Notes under the pieces: model-generated | What the model was told of the DNA's origin: nothing | Seen by the model: the letters and a program-made list of their open reading frames with translations, nothing else | The model's database searches: none | Origin: Lunularia cruciata | Lineage: Eukaryota > Streptophyta > Marchantiopsida > Lunulariales > Lunulariaceae | DNA: 64,000 bases | Assembly: GCA_948567375.1 (NCBI GenBank) | Contig: OX419761.1 | Coordinates: forward strand, 7,318,501-7,382,500 | Direction: 5' to 3' | Part shown: positions 23,337-36,270 of the stretch, in pieces | How positions within the stretch are numbered: the first letter of the stretch is position 1 | How the letters are laid out: every line of letters begins with the position of its first letter | Made by a program: the position numbers and the translations under genes

Positions 23337-25050
23337 ATGAGTATTTTCTTGCAATATAAGAGTCCTTGCTTGTCTACTAGCATGCTTTGCATGGATTTTT
23401 TTATGTTTGATTGCCCCACAAATGGGCTTTTTCGCACCAATAAGGCTTTGCTTATGCCTTCAAGGCCTTGGTTGTGCTTTTGGGACTTTGCTTGTGCCTT
23501 TGGAGTGCTTAAATCTTCATTAGTTTTTAGTTATTAAACCTTTACGTGTATGTAACTTGTAGGTGTATGAGTAAACCTGTAGGTGTATGAGTAATTTTCC
23601 AAGTATATGTAACTTGAGTAATTTTAGGTACTTTGCAAAGACATCATCTATCTCTCCTTGGCTGCATATAACTCTTGGCAACAATAGTCTAGATTACATT
23701 TCCATGGAAAAGTTCCAAAACTTGGCCAAAAATGTTGTTTGACTATTAGGTAACAGATTTGTTATAGACTTGTTTCACACTAATAAACATAATATGACAT
23801 AATTAAATCATATTCAAAGTCTTCCAAACTATCAATAACATATGCATAATTATTCATCCTAACATAAAAATATTCACCAAATTGCACACTAACATATTAC
23901 TCCACACTATCAAAAGCATATGCACAAGTATTCATTCTAACATATTCACCAAAATGCACACTAATATAAATTAAACTAGACCAAAACAACAAAGTCAATG
24001 CACTTCAAGAATAATAGATGGCCAATATTCAAAACACATAGTCAATGCACTTTAAGAAAAATAGGTGGCCATTAAGCAATATTGGTGAAAAATACCCCTA
24101 TATATAAAAAGATAGGTACAAATATAATGAGTCAATGTAAAAGTAATCTAAAGTACATTCTTTATGTCCATTCCAATTTGATTGAGATCATTGTCAAAGC
24201 ATCAAAAGATATGTCTATGGATCCATACCAAACTATATCTCCACATCCAATTGAACTCAACGTGGCACATGGAGGGATCTTGAAAAGATAGAGCCAAGCT
24301 TGTATATGGATCCACACTAAACTCTTTAAGATGACTTGATCTCCACTATGAGCCAAGGAAGTCTATAGCAAAGTGTGTATATACTCAAAATCTATCTAAG
24401 GGAACTCTCAAAAGGTCCTATGATGAGGTATGTAAATCTACTACTCTCATAAAAAAGGAGTAAATGTTGGAAGTTGAATAACACCATGGAGATGATTCTT
24501 GCAATAGGGAATGATTGCATTATCAACTAGCAATATATCTCAAAGAATCAATTCCATAAATGCACCATAAGTTATACATGTGAAACCTTAAAACCTATCC
24601 CTGTATCTATCCTTAATAAAAAGCAAGGCCATGAGATGCTCCCTTGTATGTAAATCCAAAGGGAGGCCTATGTCCATCCTCTACATCAAGCAAGGCCATA
24701 AGATGCTCCCTTGTGTGTACATCCAAAGGGAGGAAATCTTCATCCAACACAGATTGGAGGAGATGCTCTACATCTACTTTTGTGCTATCCATCCAAATGA
24801 TAACCTCAAACCAAGTCAAACAATACTCCAAAAATACTCTAACTGTAGGTTGGGGTATATAACCTATGTCCTACCTCTATATTTAACCATCCTAACAACT
24901 CTACCAAGGTCTTCCACTATATATAGATAGGACTTGTATCCCACATAATATCTACAAGACAAACCAAGGTTCAAAACCAAAATCTGTCTCAGGCTATTAT
25001 GAGCATAAACGATCCATAAAATGAATTGTCTAGTTTTACTCATCCACTCT
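23337..25050. other. AT-rich DNA without a recognised gene; small duplications
   Basis: It contains repeated words such as 'gctttgcttg' at 23360-23500, a 'gtaggtgtatgagtaa' doublet at about 23570-23600, and a tandem duplication of about 67 bp ('aagcaaggccat.agatgctcccttgt') at 24621 and 24688. No convincing coding frame was found. Confidence 0.5.
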
Positions 25051-26640
25051 CTCAACATCTTAAGTCAAGAAAGCTCATAAAATATGGTCATATTCCTCAC
25101 CTCAAGCCACCCTATCTCCTTATATGTATGTTTGAAAGTGCAAGGTCATCAAACACTTGAGGTCTCCAAAAAATAGTATCCATGTTAGATGTGCAAGAAT
25201 ATTAGGCTATCCTCTATGCTCATGAGTGACACCCTTAGTACTTGCTATCTAAGTCCCATAAGTGACACTCTTTATCTCCCTTGTAATAGTTAAATCATGA
25301 GCATAAAACTTCTTTATAGTCCTCAAGTCCTCCTCTACCATATCCTCTTGGTGGGCACAAGCCTATCTAACTTGGCCAATCTCTTGACTCTAGTCTTCTT
25401 CATAGTAGTGAATTGATCCTCATGTTGTGCTAGAGTATGCTCAAATACTGCCAATCTTTCAATCCTAATCTTTCTCTATAGTAGTGAAATGATCCTTGTG
25501 CTTTGCTAGTGTATGCTCTAATTGGACCAATCTCTCAACCCTAGTCCTCTTTGTCATAATGAAATTATCCTTGTACTCCACTAGAGTATGCTCTAACTAG
25601 GCCAATCTCTCAAACCTAATCCTCTTTATTGTAGTGAAGTGATCCTTACGCTCTACTAGAGTATGCTCTAATAGTGCAAATCTCTCATCACTAGTCCTAT
25701 CTTGAGTAGTGAAATGATCCTCACTCTCTCCTAGAGTATGCTCTAAATCAGCCAATCTCTCAACACCAATCTTTTCTTAAGTAGTGAAATCATACTCACT
25801 TAGTCTCTCTTTTAGGGCAAGTGGCACAAGAGTAGAGGGTCTTCTAAAACAACAATATGGAAGAAGAGGTCATCTAAAGGAAAAAAGGCTATAATGACTT
25901 GTACATAAATAAATATCAAAATAGATTCAAAATATTCAATATGAATCACAAAGATTTCAAATCATATAAAACTTAAGGAACATAATTTTTACTAACAAGA
26001 GTAAAAGTTATACAAATGAAAAGATGAAGATCTCAACTCTCTCTCTCACTCACTCACTATCTTCTTCATTGTGGTCCTTGTGCACATCTTCCTCCTTTGC
26101 ATCATGAACATAGATCCCTTCCATATAGGTGTTATCATATGTAACCTCTTCCTCACCCAATAGTCCACTCTCCGTGAATAGGTGGGAGAGAAATTGTCCC
26201 ACAAAGCTTTTCTTGAACAATTACCATTTTGACATCTGACTTGCTTCTGCAAGTATCACAACTTGGTCTCAATTGTAGATAGCATCAACTATTTCCAATT
26301 GGAGTCCTTGTTGGCCCTACCACCTTGGTCTTCATATGTAGGATAACATGCCAATGTACCACCTTTGGCCCTTGGATGGGGATAAGAATTGCACATAAGA
26401 TCTAGAAAGATGGTCTATACATTGGGTACACACACTACCTCACCAAATATCTCATGAAATCCCAAATTGAAAACCAATCTTCCACCAATCCATTAGGAAT
26501 ATATCTCCTTTTCCATATAATTCCAATGCCCAAAGTGAATGCATTTCTAATGCAATCCAAGGTCAATATGAAGGTCTCCTTCCTATAATCCTTGTGTGTT
26601 TTGCTTGGTCCCAACTCCTCACAAACTTAATGCAAAAAGC
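25050..26640 (-). pseudogene. Unrecognised relic ORF with 25-residue repeats
   Basis: The minus strand holds a coding-like stretch with stops. Its upstream part (26640 down to about 26050) reads for example ETFILTLDCIRNAF and VVHWHVILHMKTK and matches no family I know. The downstream part has five tandem 75-bp units (see 25390-25790), each encoding a heptad-like ER(L/F)A.LEHTLVE.KDHFTT block. The order, globular then coiled coil, is like the LTR ORFs, but no shared motif was found, so no kinship is claimed. Confidence 0.35.
25390..25790 (-). repeat. 75-bp tandem array encoding 25-residue repeats
   Basis: Five units spaced 75-76 bp apart, anchored by 'agagtatgctct' at about 25433, 25509, 25584, 25659 and 25734. 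Read on the minus strand each unit is 25 codons and keeps LEHTL and DHFTT motifs. Confidence 0.75.
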
Positions 26641-26760
26641 CATATGCAACATGTTATAAATGGCACCTCCAAAACCCTAAAAACCCTATAAATCCTAAAA
26701 GGCAAGACTAAGATGCAAATATCTAATTGTAGGAAATATCCAACTAAGTACAAACACAAT
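26641..26760. other. Flank of the solo LTR
   Basis: It carries the left target duplication ACAAT at 26756-26760. Nothing else is recognised. Confidence 0.4.
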
Positions 26761-27146
26761 TGTGGTGCCCACATTTTTTTTTTCAAAATAAAGAAGAAGA
26801 AGTGTATAGAGAAGTCGGATTGCGCCTGTATGGCCAAAGAAGGCGAAGAAAAGAGTATTAAGGATGAAACCCAAAGTAAAGTGACTTCGGGTTATAAGGC
26901 AAAGTACTCAGAAATGCCCTGTCAGCATACAACCCGAAGTAAGGAGTCTTCGTATCGGGGGGGGGAGCTCAACCCGAGGTGAAGTCTGTCTAACAACCTT
27001 TCGTCGGGGCGAGAAATTCAAGAAGGAACCGTTTAAAAACCGATGGCCCATACACGCAAAGTATGATTGACAATGATAGGTGCATGCAAGAGGTGTGATT
27101 TCTTGGTAGAAACTTGAAGTGAAGAAAGAAAAAGAAAGTGCAACTC

Positions 27147-27154
27147 TATAAAAA
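27147..27154 (+). promoter_or_regulatory. TATA-like box upstream of the LTR ORF, copy 4
   Basis: CTCTATAAAAATT lies 27 bp before the ATG at 27174, at the same place as in the other copies. Confidence 0.6.
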
Positions 27155-27173
27155 TTGAACTCCCAACGATGCA

Positions 27174-29765
27174 ATGTCGAGTAATTTTCCTTCACCATTG
27201 AGAAGTCGTCCTGCAGGTGATCGTGGGAAGGGAAATAGAGTTGGAAACACGCTAGTTTGTAAGGGAGAAGTTGCAAGAGTGAAACAGAGAGACAATGAGA
27301 AAGCAAGAGAGATGGGAGGAGGAAAGAAGACCTCCAAATTTACAATGAGAAATCATACGATTTGGAGGTTAGATGTGATCGCAAGGATTGAAGTCTTGAG
27401 CCGACTTTGGATCACCTTCTTGGCATGGAACAGGAACGTGAGTTTTCCAGGTTTCATGACAGAGATCATTGAGAGCAAGTGTCTCAATGGACCCAAGGAA
27501 GAAGGGAAGAGAGGAAATCCGGCTTGCTGGACAGAGTCAGATTGGAAGTTAGTACTCGGGAAGGAAGCAGGCACAGAGCAGGGTGCCACGTTCTTGAGGA
27601 AGGGAGAGATAGCCGAGGAAACCCAAGAAGTGAGGGATGCATTCTTGTCAAAGCGGATGAAGAATGGGTACAAAGTGGAGAGTTACAAAGACCCTATCAA
27701 GAGAGGAATTGTGAGTGCTTTGATGGCAATTCTGAAGCCGGAGAGAACAACCTATGTGATGAAACACCAAGCGGTGTTCTTTCACAAGTTTTTTGCAGGA
27801 GAACCAATTAATTGGGTGAGGTGTTTCCATGGGAGAACGTGACAAATGGTGTGGAATCTGCAAGATAAATTGCCTCCACACTACATTGTGCCATTTGCAG
27901 CTCATTTCTACCTCGGGTTGAATTTGCTGAACTCAGCGGAGTGCAATAGGATGGTGTCGCATTTCCATCCTGATTTGAGAAGGGAAGTTGACATAGAGGA
28001 GCAGCAATACATCCTACAAATTAGAAGCACCAAGGAGTACTACAAGAAGACGGGGAAGAATGTAGAGATAGAAGTGAGTACTCCAAAATCGAAGAAGCAA
28101 AGTCGGTAGGGCAAAGCCAAAGACAAGACAAAACCTTAGAAGACAAGAAGAGGAAACCCGAGGCGAGGCATGGTGGTGATCGAGTCGAAAGATGAAGACT
28201 CGGAAGGTGATGCCGAGTGCAAGACCAAAGACTTGGAAGGAGGAGCCCGAGCTAATGCGTATGAGGAGGAGCCCAAGCTAATGCTACAAAGTGGAGATAC
28301 AAGTAGCGACAGCGATGAAGGAGGAGAAGTGACATCGGGGCCAGCTGCTGGAGATGAAGAAGAAGTGCAGGCAGAGACCAAGGCCAAGGACAACACGAAG
28401 TTGGAAGATGAGGTACCCGAGGCCAAAGAGAAGAAGATTGCAGTTTAGAGGGGAGTCCGCTCGAGACGTAAGGCAAAGTATGATGCAGGTCCGAGTAACG
28501 TGAAAGAAGCAAATGAAAGCTTGGGAAGCAAGGCGTCCGTTCCAATACGAAGACTGCAGAGAAGAAGGCAAGTATCGGATGAACACTAAGTACGAAGAGA
28601 AGTTGCTATGCAAGAGGAAGTAGTAGCAAGCAATGGGGTCGAGTATTTGTGGGAGGTTGTGTGTCCATTGCTGATGAAGTTAGAGCACAAGAAGAAGGAG
28701 ATGCAGTCGACTTGTCCAGAGGTGAAGATTGTCTTGCAGGTGTTTTCAAGATTAGAAGAAGAGAACTTGGAGTTGAAGAAAGTCATAACCCGAGGAGAGG
28801 AGGAAAGTGAAGTACTGCAAGCGGAGGCAGTAGTGAGGACTCAAGTAATTGAAGACCTAAAGAGAGAAGTGAGATATCAAGAAGAGCTTGTTAAGAAGAG
28901 CGACATAGCAAGAGAAAGGCAAGTAGCAGAGTACGAGATTTTGAAGAAGCAGTTTGCTGATTTGAGAGTAGAACTTATCCATGCTATGGCAAGGGTAGTA
29001 GCAAAGGATCAAGAGCTCGATAGGGTGACGAAGAGTGTTGAGGAGAAGAAGCAACTCTGGCAAAGAGAGTTAGCAGCACAATATAGGGAAGAAGAGAGAT
29101 TACGAGAGTTACTTCATAATCAGGAGGAGAAGGTTGTATAGAAGGAGAAGGAGAAGGAAATGGTGAAAGGCAAGTTTGAAGCAGAGTTGGCCATGTACAG
29201 GGAGGACTGGCTTGCAGATCAAGAGCAAGAGAGGAAGATGCAATTAGAGCCATTGAAGGAGATAGTCCTCAAAATGAACACAATGCTGAGTACAGAGGCC
29301 AGTGTTCAAATTGAAGAAATGCGACTACATGAGTTGAAGTTGTTGGTGCAGGAGACAAGGCAAAGATGGGCAAAAGATACCAATTTGAACGCGCTGCTGA
29401 TAAGTCTCCGGACTCGTGTAGATAGGAAAATCTTAGAGGTAGAAGACAATATTTTGATTAGATTAGACTTAGTGAAATTGGAGATAGAAAAACTTCGGAA
29501 AGATGTTAGAGCCAAACCCAAAGTAGATAACATAGGAGTGTAAATGTCTTTGAAGTTACCAGTGGAGATATTAGAGAAGAGTGGGTTGAGAGATAAAGGT
29601 TTAGAAGGGCTACCTACTAGTGGAATTTCAGATCAAGAAAGAGAATTGTTGGATCTGGTAGAAGAAGTAGAAGATATGAAACCCGAGGATAGAATAGTAG
29701 GAAGTAAATTTACTTCGGGATCGGGTTTGAAAGCCGATGACGAAGTAGACATCAGATTGGATTAG
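27174..29765 (+). pseudogene. LTR-borne ORF, copy 4 (best-preserved plus-strand copy)
   Basis: From the ATG at 27174 one frame of about 864 codons runs to 29765, broken by only a few stops (among them at about 27840, 28107, 28138, 28446, 28587, 29139 and 29541). The first 222 codons are open. Blocks in order: MSSNFPSPLRS start; MGGGKK; RLDVIARIEVLSRLWITFLAW; RGNPACWTESDWKLVLGKEAG; NGYKVESYKDP; ERTTYVMKHQAVFFHK; PHYIVPFAAHFYLGLNLLN; basic stretch; acidic hinge at 28170-28440; coiled coil at 28600-29140 and 29160-29500; tail DDEVDIRLD. No catalytic or transmembrane motif was recognised. It lacks the CCHC knuckles of gag. Confidence 0.85.
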
Positions 29766-30558
29766 TAACAGTTTTGAGATTTGAAGAGGTAGATATGAAG
29801 AGGTGCATTGTCATTTTGGATCTGCAGGTTAGAAAAGTTGTTGTAGAATGGTATAGTTGTTAGAACTGTTGATTTGTTCACTACTTAAGAGTGGCATTTG
29901 CAATCTTATGTTGTTCAATGCTCATAATTTCTGAGAATAGATAAAGCAAAGTGTTGTGAAGCAGTGCTCGTTGCTTGAGCTTGATTTTGAGTATCAACGT
30001 TGTAATTGTGTTTGTGAGTGTTTGGAGAAATTTGAAGTGCAAGTCAATATGCTTGTTGGATGTTGGATTCCATAGCCTTGATCTTCATTTTGTGTGTTTG
30101 ATCTTGAGTGAAGTGCAATCGGAGCAATGCCTTGACAGATCTGAGAGGAATTGTAGTGTTGGTAGTATTTTACACTTGTGAGTGCAATGCAAAGTTGATG
30201 TGAAGCAATTTCGATCAAGGAAGTTCTGCCTTCAGTGGAGGGGTGGAACACAATTTTGAGGTGAAATTGTTTTGCAATGAAGTGCCATTTTTGGGAGAGC
30301 TTGAATCATCACAATCAAGATTGTTTGGAAAGATTTGATGGAGTTGTGAATAAGGAGTGTGAAATTTATGATAAGACTATGAGTCAGTGCTTGTTACTCT
30401 CTTTTGGGTGTGGTTTCTACTTGAGAGACTAAAGAAGAACTCAAGAAGAACTGAAATTGTTACTTTGCTTTGTATTTGGACATTTTTGACTTGTATCTCT
30501 GGGGAATGAACTTTACTTACCCGATTACCGCAAAAGTGATATTTGCCGGGTTGTCACA

Positions 30559-31690
30559 ACAATCAAGGGTTGCACTTGTGCAAGGTGGTCTGCATCTTGT
30601 GGAAGACAAGATTTTCTCACAAAGAAGAAGCTTTGCTCACAAGGCATAAAGATCACTTGTGGAAGATAGGCTTTGCTTACACAACAAGGGCACTACTCAT
30701 GAAAAAATTGGCCTTTGCTTGAGAAATGGCCTTTGCCTGGGTGGTTTGGGATCCACTTGCTAGATGCAAGTATTGCTTGCCTGCCATGAGCCTTGCTTGG
30801 ATGTGGGTTGGGCTTTGCTTGCTCAAAATAAGGTCTCATTCAGAAGAGGAGCTTTCCTTTCTTTAGAATGTCCTTTACTTAGTAATCATGTCTTTATTAA
30901 TGGCTTTGCTTGCAACAAGGTGGGAAGTTTGCTCTTAATAGGGAGGAAGGGGCTTTGCTCACCTAGGGTTCTAGATTTTGGCCTTCCTTGCAAACATGGA
31001 AGTCCAAAACTCACAAATTAGAAATGAAAAATCACAAATTAGAAATGAAAATTACAAATTTGCATGACAAATCAACAATTGGCATATAAAATTCCAACAA
31101 GTGGCAAATTAACTTGCATGGAGGAAAGGGTATTTGTGGTGCTCTTATTTCTTCAAAAAATTTTTTGTTAATCATATCAAGCTTAAGTGCTAAAGAACCA
31201 CTAGGAATGATGTAATTACTTGAGGAAGTGCAACAAAGGGAGAGATACTTGCAAGAATGTATTAAGGAGCCAAGAGATGTAGTACTCAAAGAGATGTAAG
31301 ATAATCCCAAGTGCTGATATCAAGGAGGAGCAATGCTCAAAGAGATATAGCATGACCCCAAGTAAATGGAGGATGAGAAGTACTTTGAGAGGTATAATAT
31401 GACCCTAAATGCTTGAGGATGGAACAACACTTGGAGTGCTATGGAACCATTTGGAGTGCTTGTGGGAGATGTAGTACTCAAAGAGCCAACAAGAGAGGCA
31501 TATAGGCCCAAGGGCCAAGAGCCAAGTGCCACCTTAGAACTCATACTTAAGTAAAACTACAATTTGAATGCTCTGCCAATGCCACTTGCCGTCAAGGATT
31601 GTTACACACAAGATAACTATTGGCACTCGGTATGCAAGCATGGCATGGAGGAAAGTGATTGGAAATGCAATCTTTGGCACATGCATTAGC
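30559..31690. other. Repeat-word DNA without a gene
   Basis: Words such as 'ggctttgcttg' recur between 30570 and 30980, and 'agtactcaaagag' or 'caaagagatgtag' between 31260 and 31480. No long coding frame, LTR end or RNA gene was identified. Confidence 0.5.
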
Positions 31691-32200
31691 TAGATAGATT
31701 ATTTAGAAGTGGAAATTGGTAATGTCTTTAGAGATATTATATACAATGGTCTAAGTAGATCAGATAGAAGTGTCACCAAAAGAGTACTTCTATTAATATG
31801 GTAGACGCCAAATACATCTTAAAAATTTCAAAGCCAATCTTAAAGGCCTAAACAAAAGAATTAGGCCTCAAAAAATAGGATTCTTCTCCCCTCAAGAGAA
31901 CATGCATTGCCTTCTTCTCCCTAGTTTGTCTCATCAAGATCTTTCCAACAATACCTCACCCATGTTGTTTTGAGCTTCCTATAGGAAGATTCCCAAAATA
32001 TTCCCTTTGGTCAAACATGTTTGACCAACCAAATAGGACAAGGAATGACATATCACCAATCCATGTATCTAATCCAAGGGTGTAACTTCCTTTGAGGGAT
32101 CCTCTTTGATATATAATAAAGACAAGGCGCTCCTTTGGAGCATCAAAGTATTGAAGAATGAAACCTTGTATTTCTCTTGGGCCTTCTTCTATCCTCAAAA
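31690..32200 (+). repeat. Family-3 repeat, copy 3
   Basis: Same orientation and order of landmarks as 1985-2565 ('gaagtgtcaccaaaagagtac', 'ggcctaaac', 'gtcaaacatgtttgacca', 'gggatcctctttg.tatataat'). Confidence 0.55.
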
Positions 32201-32204
32201 TGTT

Positions 32205-32475
32205 ACAAAAGCATAGATTGTAGAAGCATCCTCTTCAAAAGATGAGGCTGAGGACACTAAAGTGGACAAAAATGATGAAGAAGAGGAGCAAGGATCCTTC
32301 ACCCTATAGGGATAGATCTCCACTTCAGGAGACAAGGACGATGGAGAAGAACTTTGATGAGAGCGATGTACAAGCATGTCTATACTCTAAAGGCCAAAGA
32401 AGACCTAGTGAAAGATAAAGCAACAAAGGCCAAAGACCTGTACAAGGCAAAGTCCACAAAGGTAAGTACTATTAC
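32205..32475 (+). pseudogene. Family-2 ORF fragment: acidic hinge and coiled-coil start
   Basis: Plus-strand translation gives an acidic run (SSSKDEAEDTKVDKNDEEEE) at about 32228-32290, similar to the minus-strand run at 4840-4900, then Lys/Ala-rich helix (AKEDLVKDKATKAKDLYKA) at 32400-32460. It is a small relic. Confidence 0.45.
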
Positions 32476-32492
32476 AACCTAGTGTCAACATA

Positions 32493-32890
32493 CTAATAGT
32501 ATAAGTGGTAAGAATAGGTTGTTCCCATGAGGATACGAGCTGGAACTAACCAAAAATAGAGATCAATTGTTGCTAGTTGTCTATTTAACCTTGTGTTTAG
32601 AAACCATTCCTAGAAAAGTGTAAGACACCCATAATGGCATCCTACAAAGATCTAGGTGCCTATTTAACATCTTGTGTAGAAACCATTCCTAGAAAAGTGT
32701 AGGGATACCCATAATGGCATCCTACAAAGAAGAGAAATTAAAAACCACCAAATTAAAAGATATAATCTAATTAAGCCCTTGATAGTGGTGGTACACTTCA
32801 AGCCAAAGGCCTCTTCTAGTTGAGGTGCCCTTTTACCTTGGTGGCTAGTCCCCTCTTGTAGGTATATTTCACCTTGAAGGTTGGTTTCCA
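32493..32890 (-). repeat. End of a family-2 LTR-like repeat with an 80-bp tandem duplication
   Basis: The stretch 'aggttgttcccatgaggata' matches 'gattgttctcatgaggata' at about 446-465 in the same orientation, so this is the outer end of a minus-strand family-2 copy. A unit of about 79 bp is duplicated at 32582-32660 and 32661-32731. The copy probably resumes after the inserted element at 43360 (inference). Confidence 0.45.
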
Positions 32891-33562
32891 GGTGTGACAA
32901 CCCGGCAAATATCACTTTTGCGGTAATCAGGTAAGTAAAGTTTGTTCCCATAGAGATACGAGTCAGAAATATCCAAATACAAAGTCAAACAGTAACCTGT
33001 AGTTCTTCTTGGTTGCGTCTTTAATCTCTCAAGTAGAAACCACACCCAGAAGAGAGTAACAAGCACTGACTCGCAATCTTGTCACAAATTCACACTCCTT
33101 AATCACAACTCCATCAAATCTTTCCAAACAATCTTGATTTGTGATGATTTAGGCTCTCCCGAAAACGACACTTCATTGCAAAACGACTTCACCTCAGAAT
33201 TGTGTTCCACCCTTCCATTGAAGGCCCAACTTCCTCAATCAAAATTGCTTCACATCAACTTTGCACTGCACTCACAAATGCAGAATACTACCAACACTAC
33301 AATTCCTCTCAGATCTGTCAAGGCATTGTTTGATTGCACTTCACTCAGGATCAAACACATAGAATGAAGATCAAGGCTGTGGAATCCAACATCCAACAAG
33401 CATTCTGACTTGCACTTTGAATTTCTCCAAACACTCATAAACACAATTACAAAATTGATACTCGGAATCAAGCTCAAGCGACGAGCACTACTTCACAGCA
33501 CTTTGCTTTATCTATTCGCAAAAATAATGAGCACTGAACAACATAATACTGCAAATGCCACT

Positions 33563-33570
33563 CTTAAATA
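33563..33570 (-). promoter_or_regulatory. Second TATA-like box (presumed promoter of genomic RNA)
   Basis: Minus-strand TATTTAAGAG lies about 120 bp after the ORF stop and about 670 bp before the LTR end. Similar boxes stand at the same place in other copies (9352, 14450, 29885, 52158, 60368). It would mark the U3/R border (inference). Confidence 0.45.
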
Positions 33571-33687
33571 GTGAAGCAATCGACAGTTCTAACAACTATA
33601 CCGTTTTTACAACAACTGTTCTAACCTGCAGATCCGAAATGACAATGCACCTCTTCATATCTGCCCCTTCAAATCTCAAATTGGTTA

Positions 33688-36252
33688 CTAATCCGATCCA
33701 ATGTCTACTTCTTCCTTGGCTTTCAAACCCGAACTCGAAGTAATCTTACTTCCTACTATTTTGTCCTCGGGTTTCACAACTCCTATATCTTCTACCAGAT
33801 CCAACAATTCTCTTTCCTGATCTGAAATTGCACTAGCGGGTAATCTATCTAACTCCTCATCCTTCGACCCACTCTTCTCTAATGTCTCTGAGGGCAACTT
33901 TGAAGACATTTGGATCCCGATGTTATCTACTTCGGGTTTTGCTTTAACATCCCGCCGAAGCTTTTCTAACTCTATTCTCACTAAGTCTAATCTAATCGCG
34001 ATATTGTCTTCTACTTCTAAGATCTTCTTATCTACACGAGTTCTCAATTTAATCAACAAGGCATTCAAATCTGTATCTTTCGCTTGTCTTTGCCTCGTCT
34101 CCTGCACCAACAACTTCAACTCATGCAGACGCGCTTCTTCAATTCAAATGCTGGCCTTTGTACTTAACATCACGTTTACCCTAAGGACTATCTCATGCAA
34201 TGGCTCCAATCTTGTCTTCCTTTCTCGTTCCCAATCTGCAAGCCATTCTTCTCTATACATCGCCAATTCTTCTTTGAATTCGGCCTTCACCGCTTCCTTC
34301 TCTTTCTCCTTCTGTGCAACCTTCTCTTCCTGATTACGAAGTAAGTCTCTTAATCTCTCTTCTTCTCTATATCTCGCAGCCAACTCTTGCTGCCAGAGTT
34401 GCTTCTTCTCCTCCATACTCTCCATCACTCGATCGAGCTCTTGATCCTTTGATGCTACCCTCGCCATAGCATGGATGAGTTTGACTCTTGAATCAGTAAA
34501 CTGCTGCTTCAAGATTTCATGCTCCGCTACCTGTCTCTCCCTTGCGATGTCACTCTTCCTCGCAAGATCTTCTCGATAACTCACTTCTCTCTTCAGGTCT
34601 TCGATTACCTGACTCTTCTCGACTGCTTCTGCTTGCAGTACTTCTCTCTCTTCCTCTCCTCGGGTTATACTCTTCTTTAACTCCGAGTTTTCTTCTTCCA
34701 ATCTTGATAAGACCTGCAACACCGTTTTTACCTCTGGACAAGTAGACTGCATCTCCTTCTTCTTCTTCACCAACAGCGGGCATACTACCATCTACAAGTA
34801 ATCTACTCCATTACTGATACCTTCGTCCTCCCGCGGAGTAGTCTCTCTTCTTTCTTCGTGTTCTCCCGATACTCGCCTTCTTCTCTGGAGTCTTCGTATC
34901 GGAATCGATGCCTCACTGCCCGCGCTTCCTTCTACCTCTTCCTTCACTCTACTCGGTCCCGCTTCACACTTCACCTTACGTCTTGAGCAAATTCCTTGCT
35001 GTACTGCAATCTTCTTCTCCTCGCACACTGGTACTTCGTCTTCCAGCACCGCATTGTCTTCGGTGTCTACCTCGGCTTGCATTTCTTCTTCGTATTCTTC
35101 AGCCGCTGGTACCGATGTCATCTCTCCTCCTTCCTCACTATTACTGCTCGTATCTCCACTTTGCAATGTCATCTCAGGTTCCTCCTCACGGTCCGAGCCC
35201 TCCGTCTTGAGCTCGGCTTCGCCTTCTGAGTCTTCATCCTCCGACTCAATCACCACCATTCCTCGCCTCGGGTTATTTTTTTGCATTTTCCGAGGTTTCT
35301 TGCTTTCTTTGGCTTCTGCTTGCCGAGTTCTCTTCTTCGTCGGGGTACTTTCAATGACCTCCACGTTCTTCCCTGTCTTCGCGTAGTAATCGTCTGTGCT
35401 TCGGATTTGGAGAATGTATTGCTGCTCCTCCGCGTCGACTTCTCTTCTCAAATCAGGATGGAAATGAGACACCATTTGATTACGCTCAGCCACATTGAGC
35501 AGATTTAACCCGAGGTAAAAATGGGCTGCAAATGGTACAATGTAGTGTGGAGGCGACTTATCCCACAGATTCCACACCATCTACCTCGTTCTTCCGTGAA
35601 AGCACCTTGCCCAATTTATCGGTTCTCCTGCAAATAACTTGTGAAAGAACACCGCTTGGTGTTTCATCACATAGGTAGTTCTCTCCGGCTTCAGGAGGGC
35701 CATTAGTACGCTCACAATTCCTCTCCTCATTGGGTCCTTATAGCTCTCAACTTTATACCCATTCTTTGTCCTCTTTGACGAGAAGGCATCTCTTACCTCC
35801 TGTGTTTCTTGGGCTATCTCTCCTTTCCCCAAGAACGTGGCTCCCTGCTCCGAGCCTGCCTCCTTCCCGAGTACGAGTCTCCAATCCGACTCTATCCAGC
35901 GAGCCGGATTTCCTCTCTTCCTTTCTTCCTCGGGACCATCAAGACATTTACTCTCGATGATTTCTGTCATGAATCCTGGAAAACTTACGTTCCAGTTCCA
36001 TGCCAGAAAAGTGATCCGAAGTCGGCTCAAGACTTTGATCCTCGCTACTATATCTAATCTCTGAATTGCATGATTTCTCACTGCAAATTCGGAGTTCTTC
36101 TTCCCTCCTCCCATCTCTTCTGCTTTCTTTCGGTCTCTCGATTTCTCTCTCTCGACTTCTCCCTTACGCACTAACACGAGTCCAACTCTATTTCCCTTTC
36201 CCCAATCACTTGCAAGATGACTCCTCAACGGCGAAGGAAAATTGCTCGACAT
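33688..36252 (-). pseudogene. LTR-borne ORF in the 3' LTR (reference copy, 855 codons)
   Basis: One frame of 855 codons from the ATG at 36252 to the stop at 33688, broken by just three stops: at 35581 (Gln of the HGRTRQMVW motif in sister copies), 34792 (Trp or Arg of VEYLWEVV) and 34144 (Arg of SIRIEEA). Layout: basic N-terminus (residues 1-60); globular half rich in Trp and aromatic residues (60-330); Lys-rich then acidic hinge (330-440); coiled coil (about 480-760); acidic tail. It has no gag knuckle, protease, RT, integrase, signal peptide or clear membrane segment. Its role is unknown; a nuclear or chromatin-bound structural protein, or an accessory protein of the element, would fit the composition (inference). 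Confidence 0.88.
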
Positions 36253-36270
36253 TTCGTCGTTGCAATTTCA

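Larger units (their letters stand above)
26761..30558 (+). mobile_element. Family-1 solo LTR, copy 4
   Basis: This 3798-bp LTR runs TGTGGTGCCCACA to TTGTCACA with perfect target duplications ACAAT (26756-26760 and 30559-30563). No internal region is attached. It is one of the least decayed copies. Confidence 0.95.
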
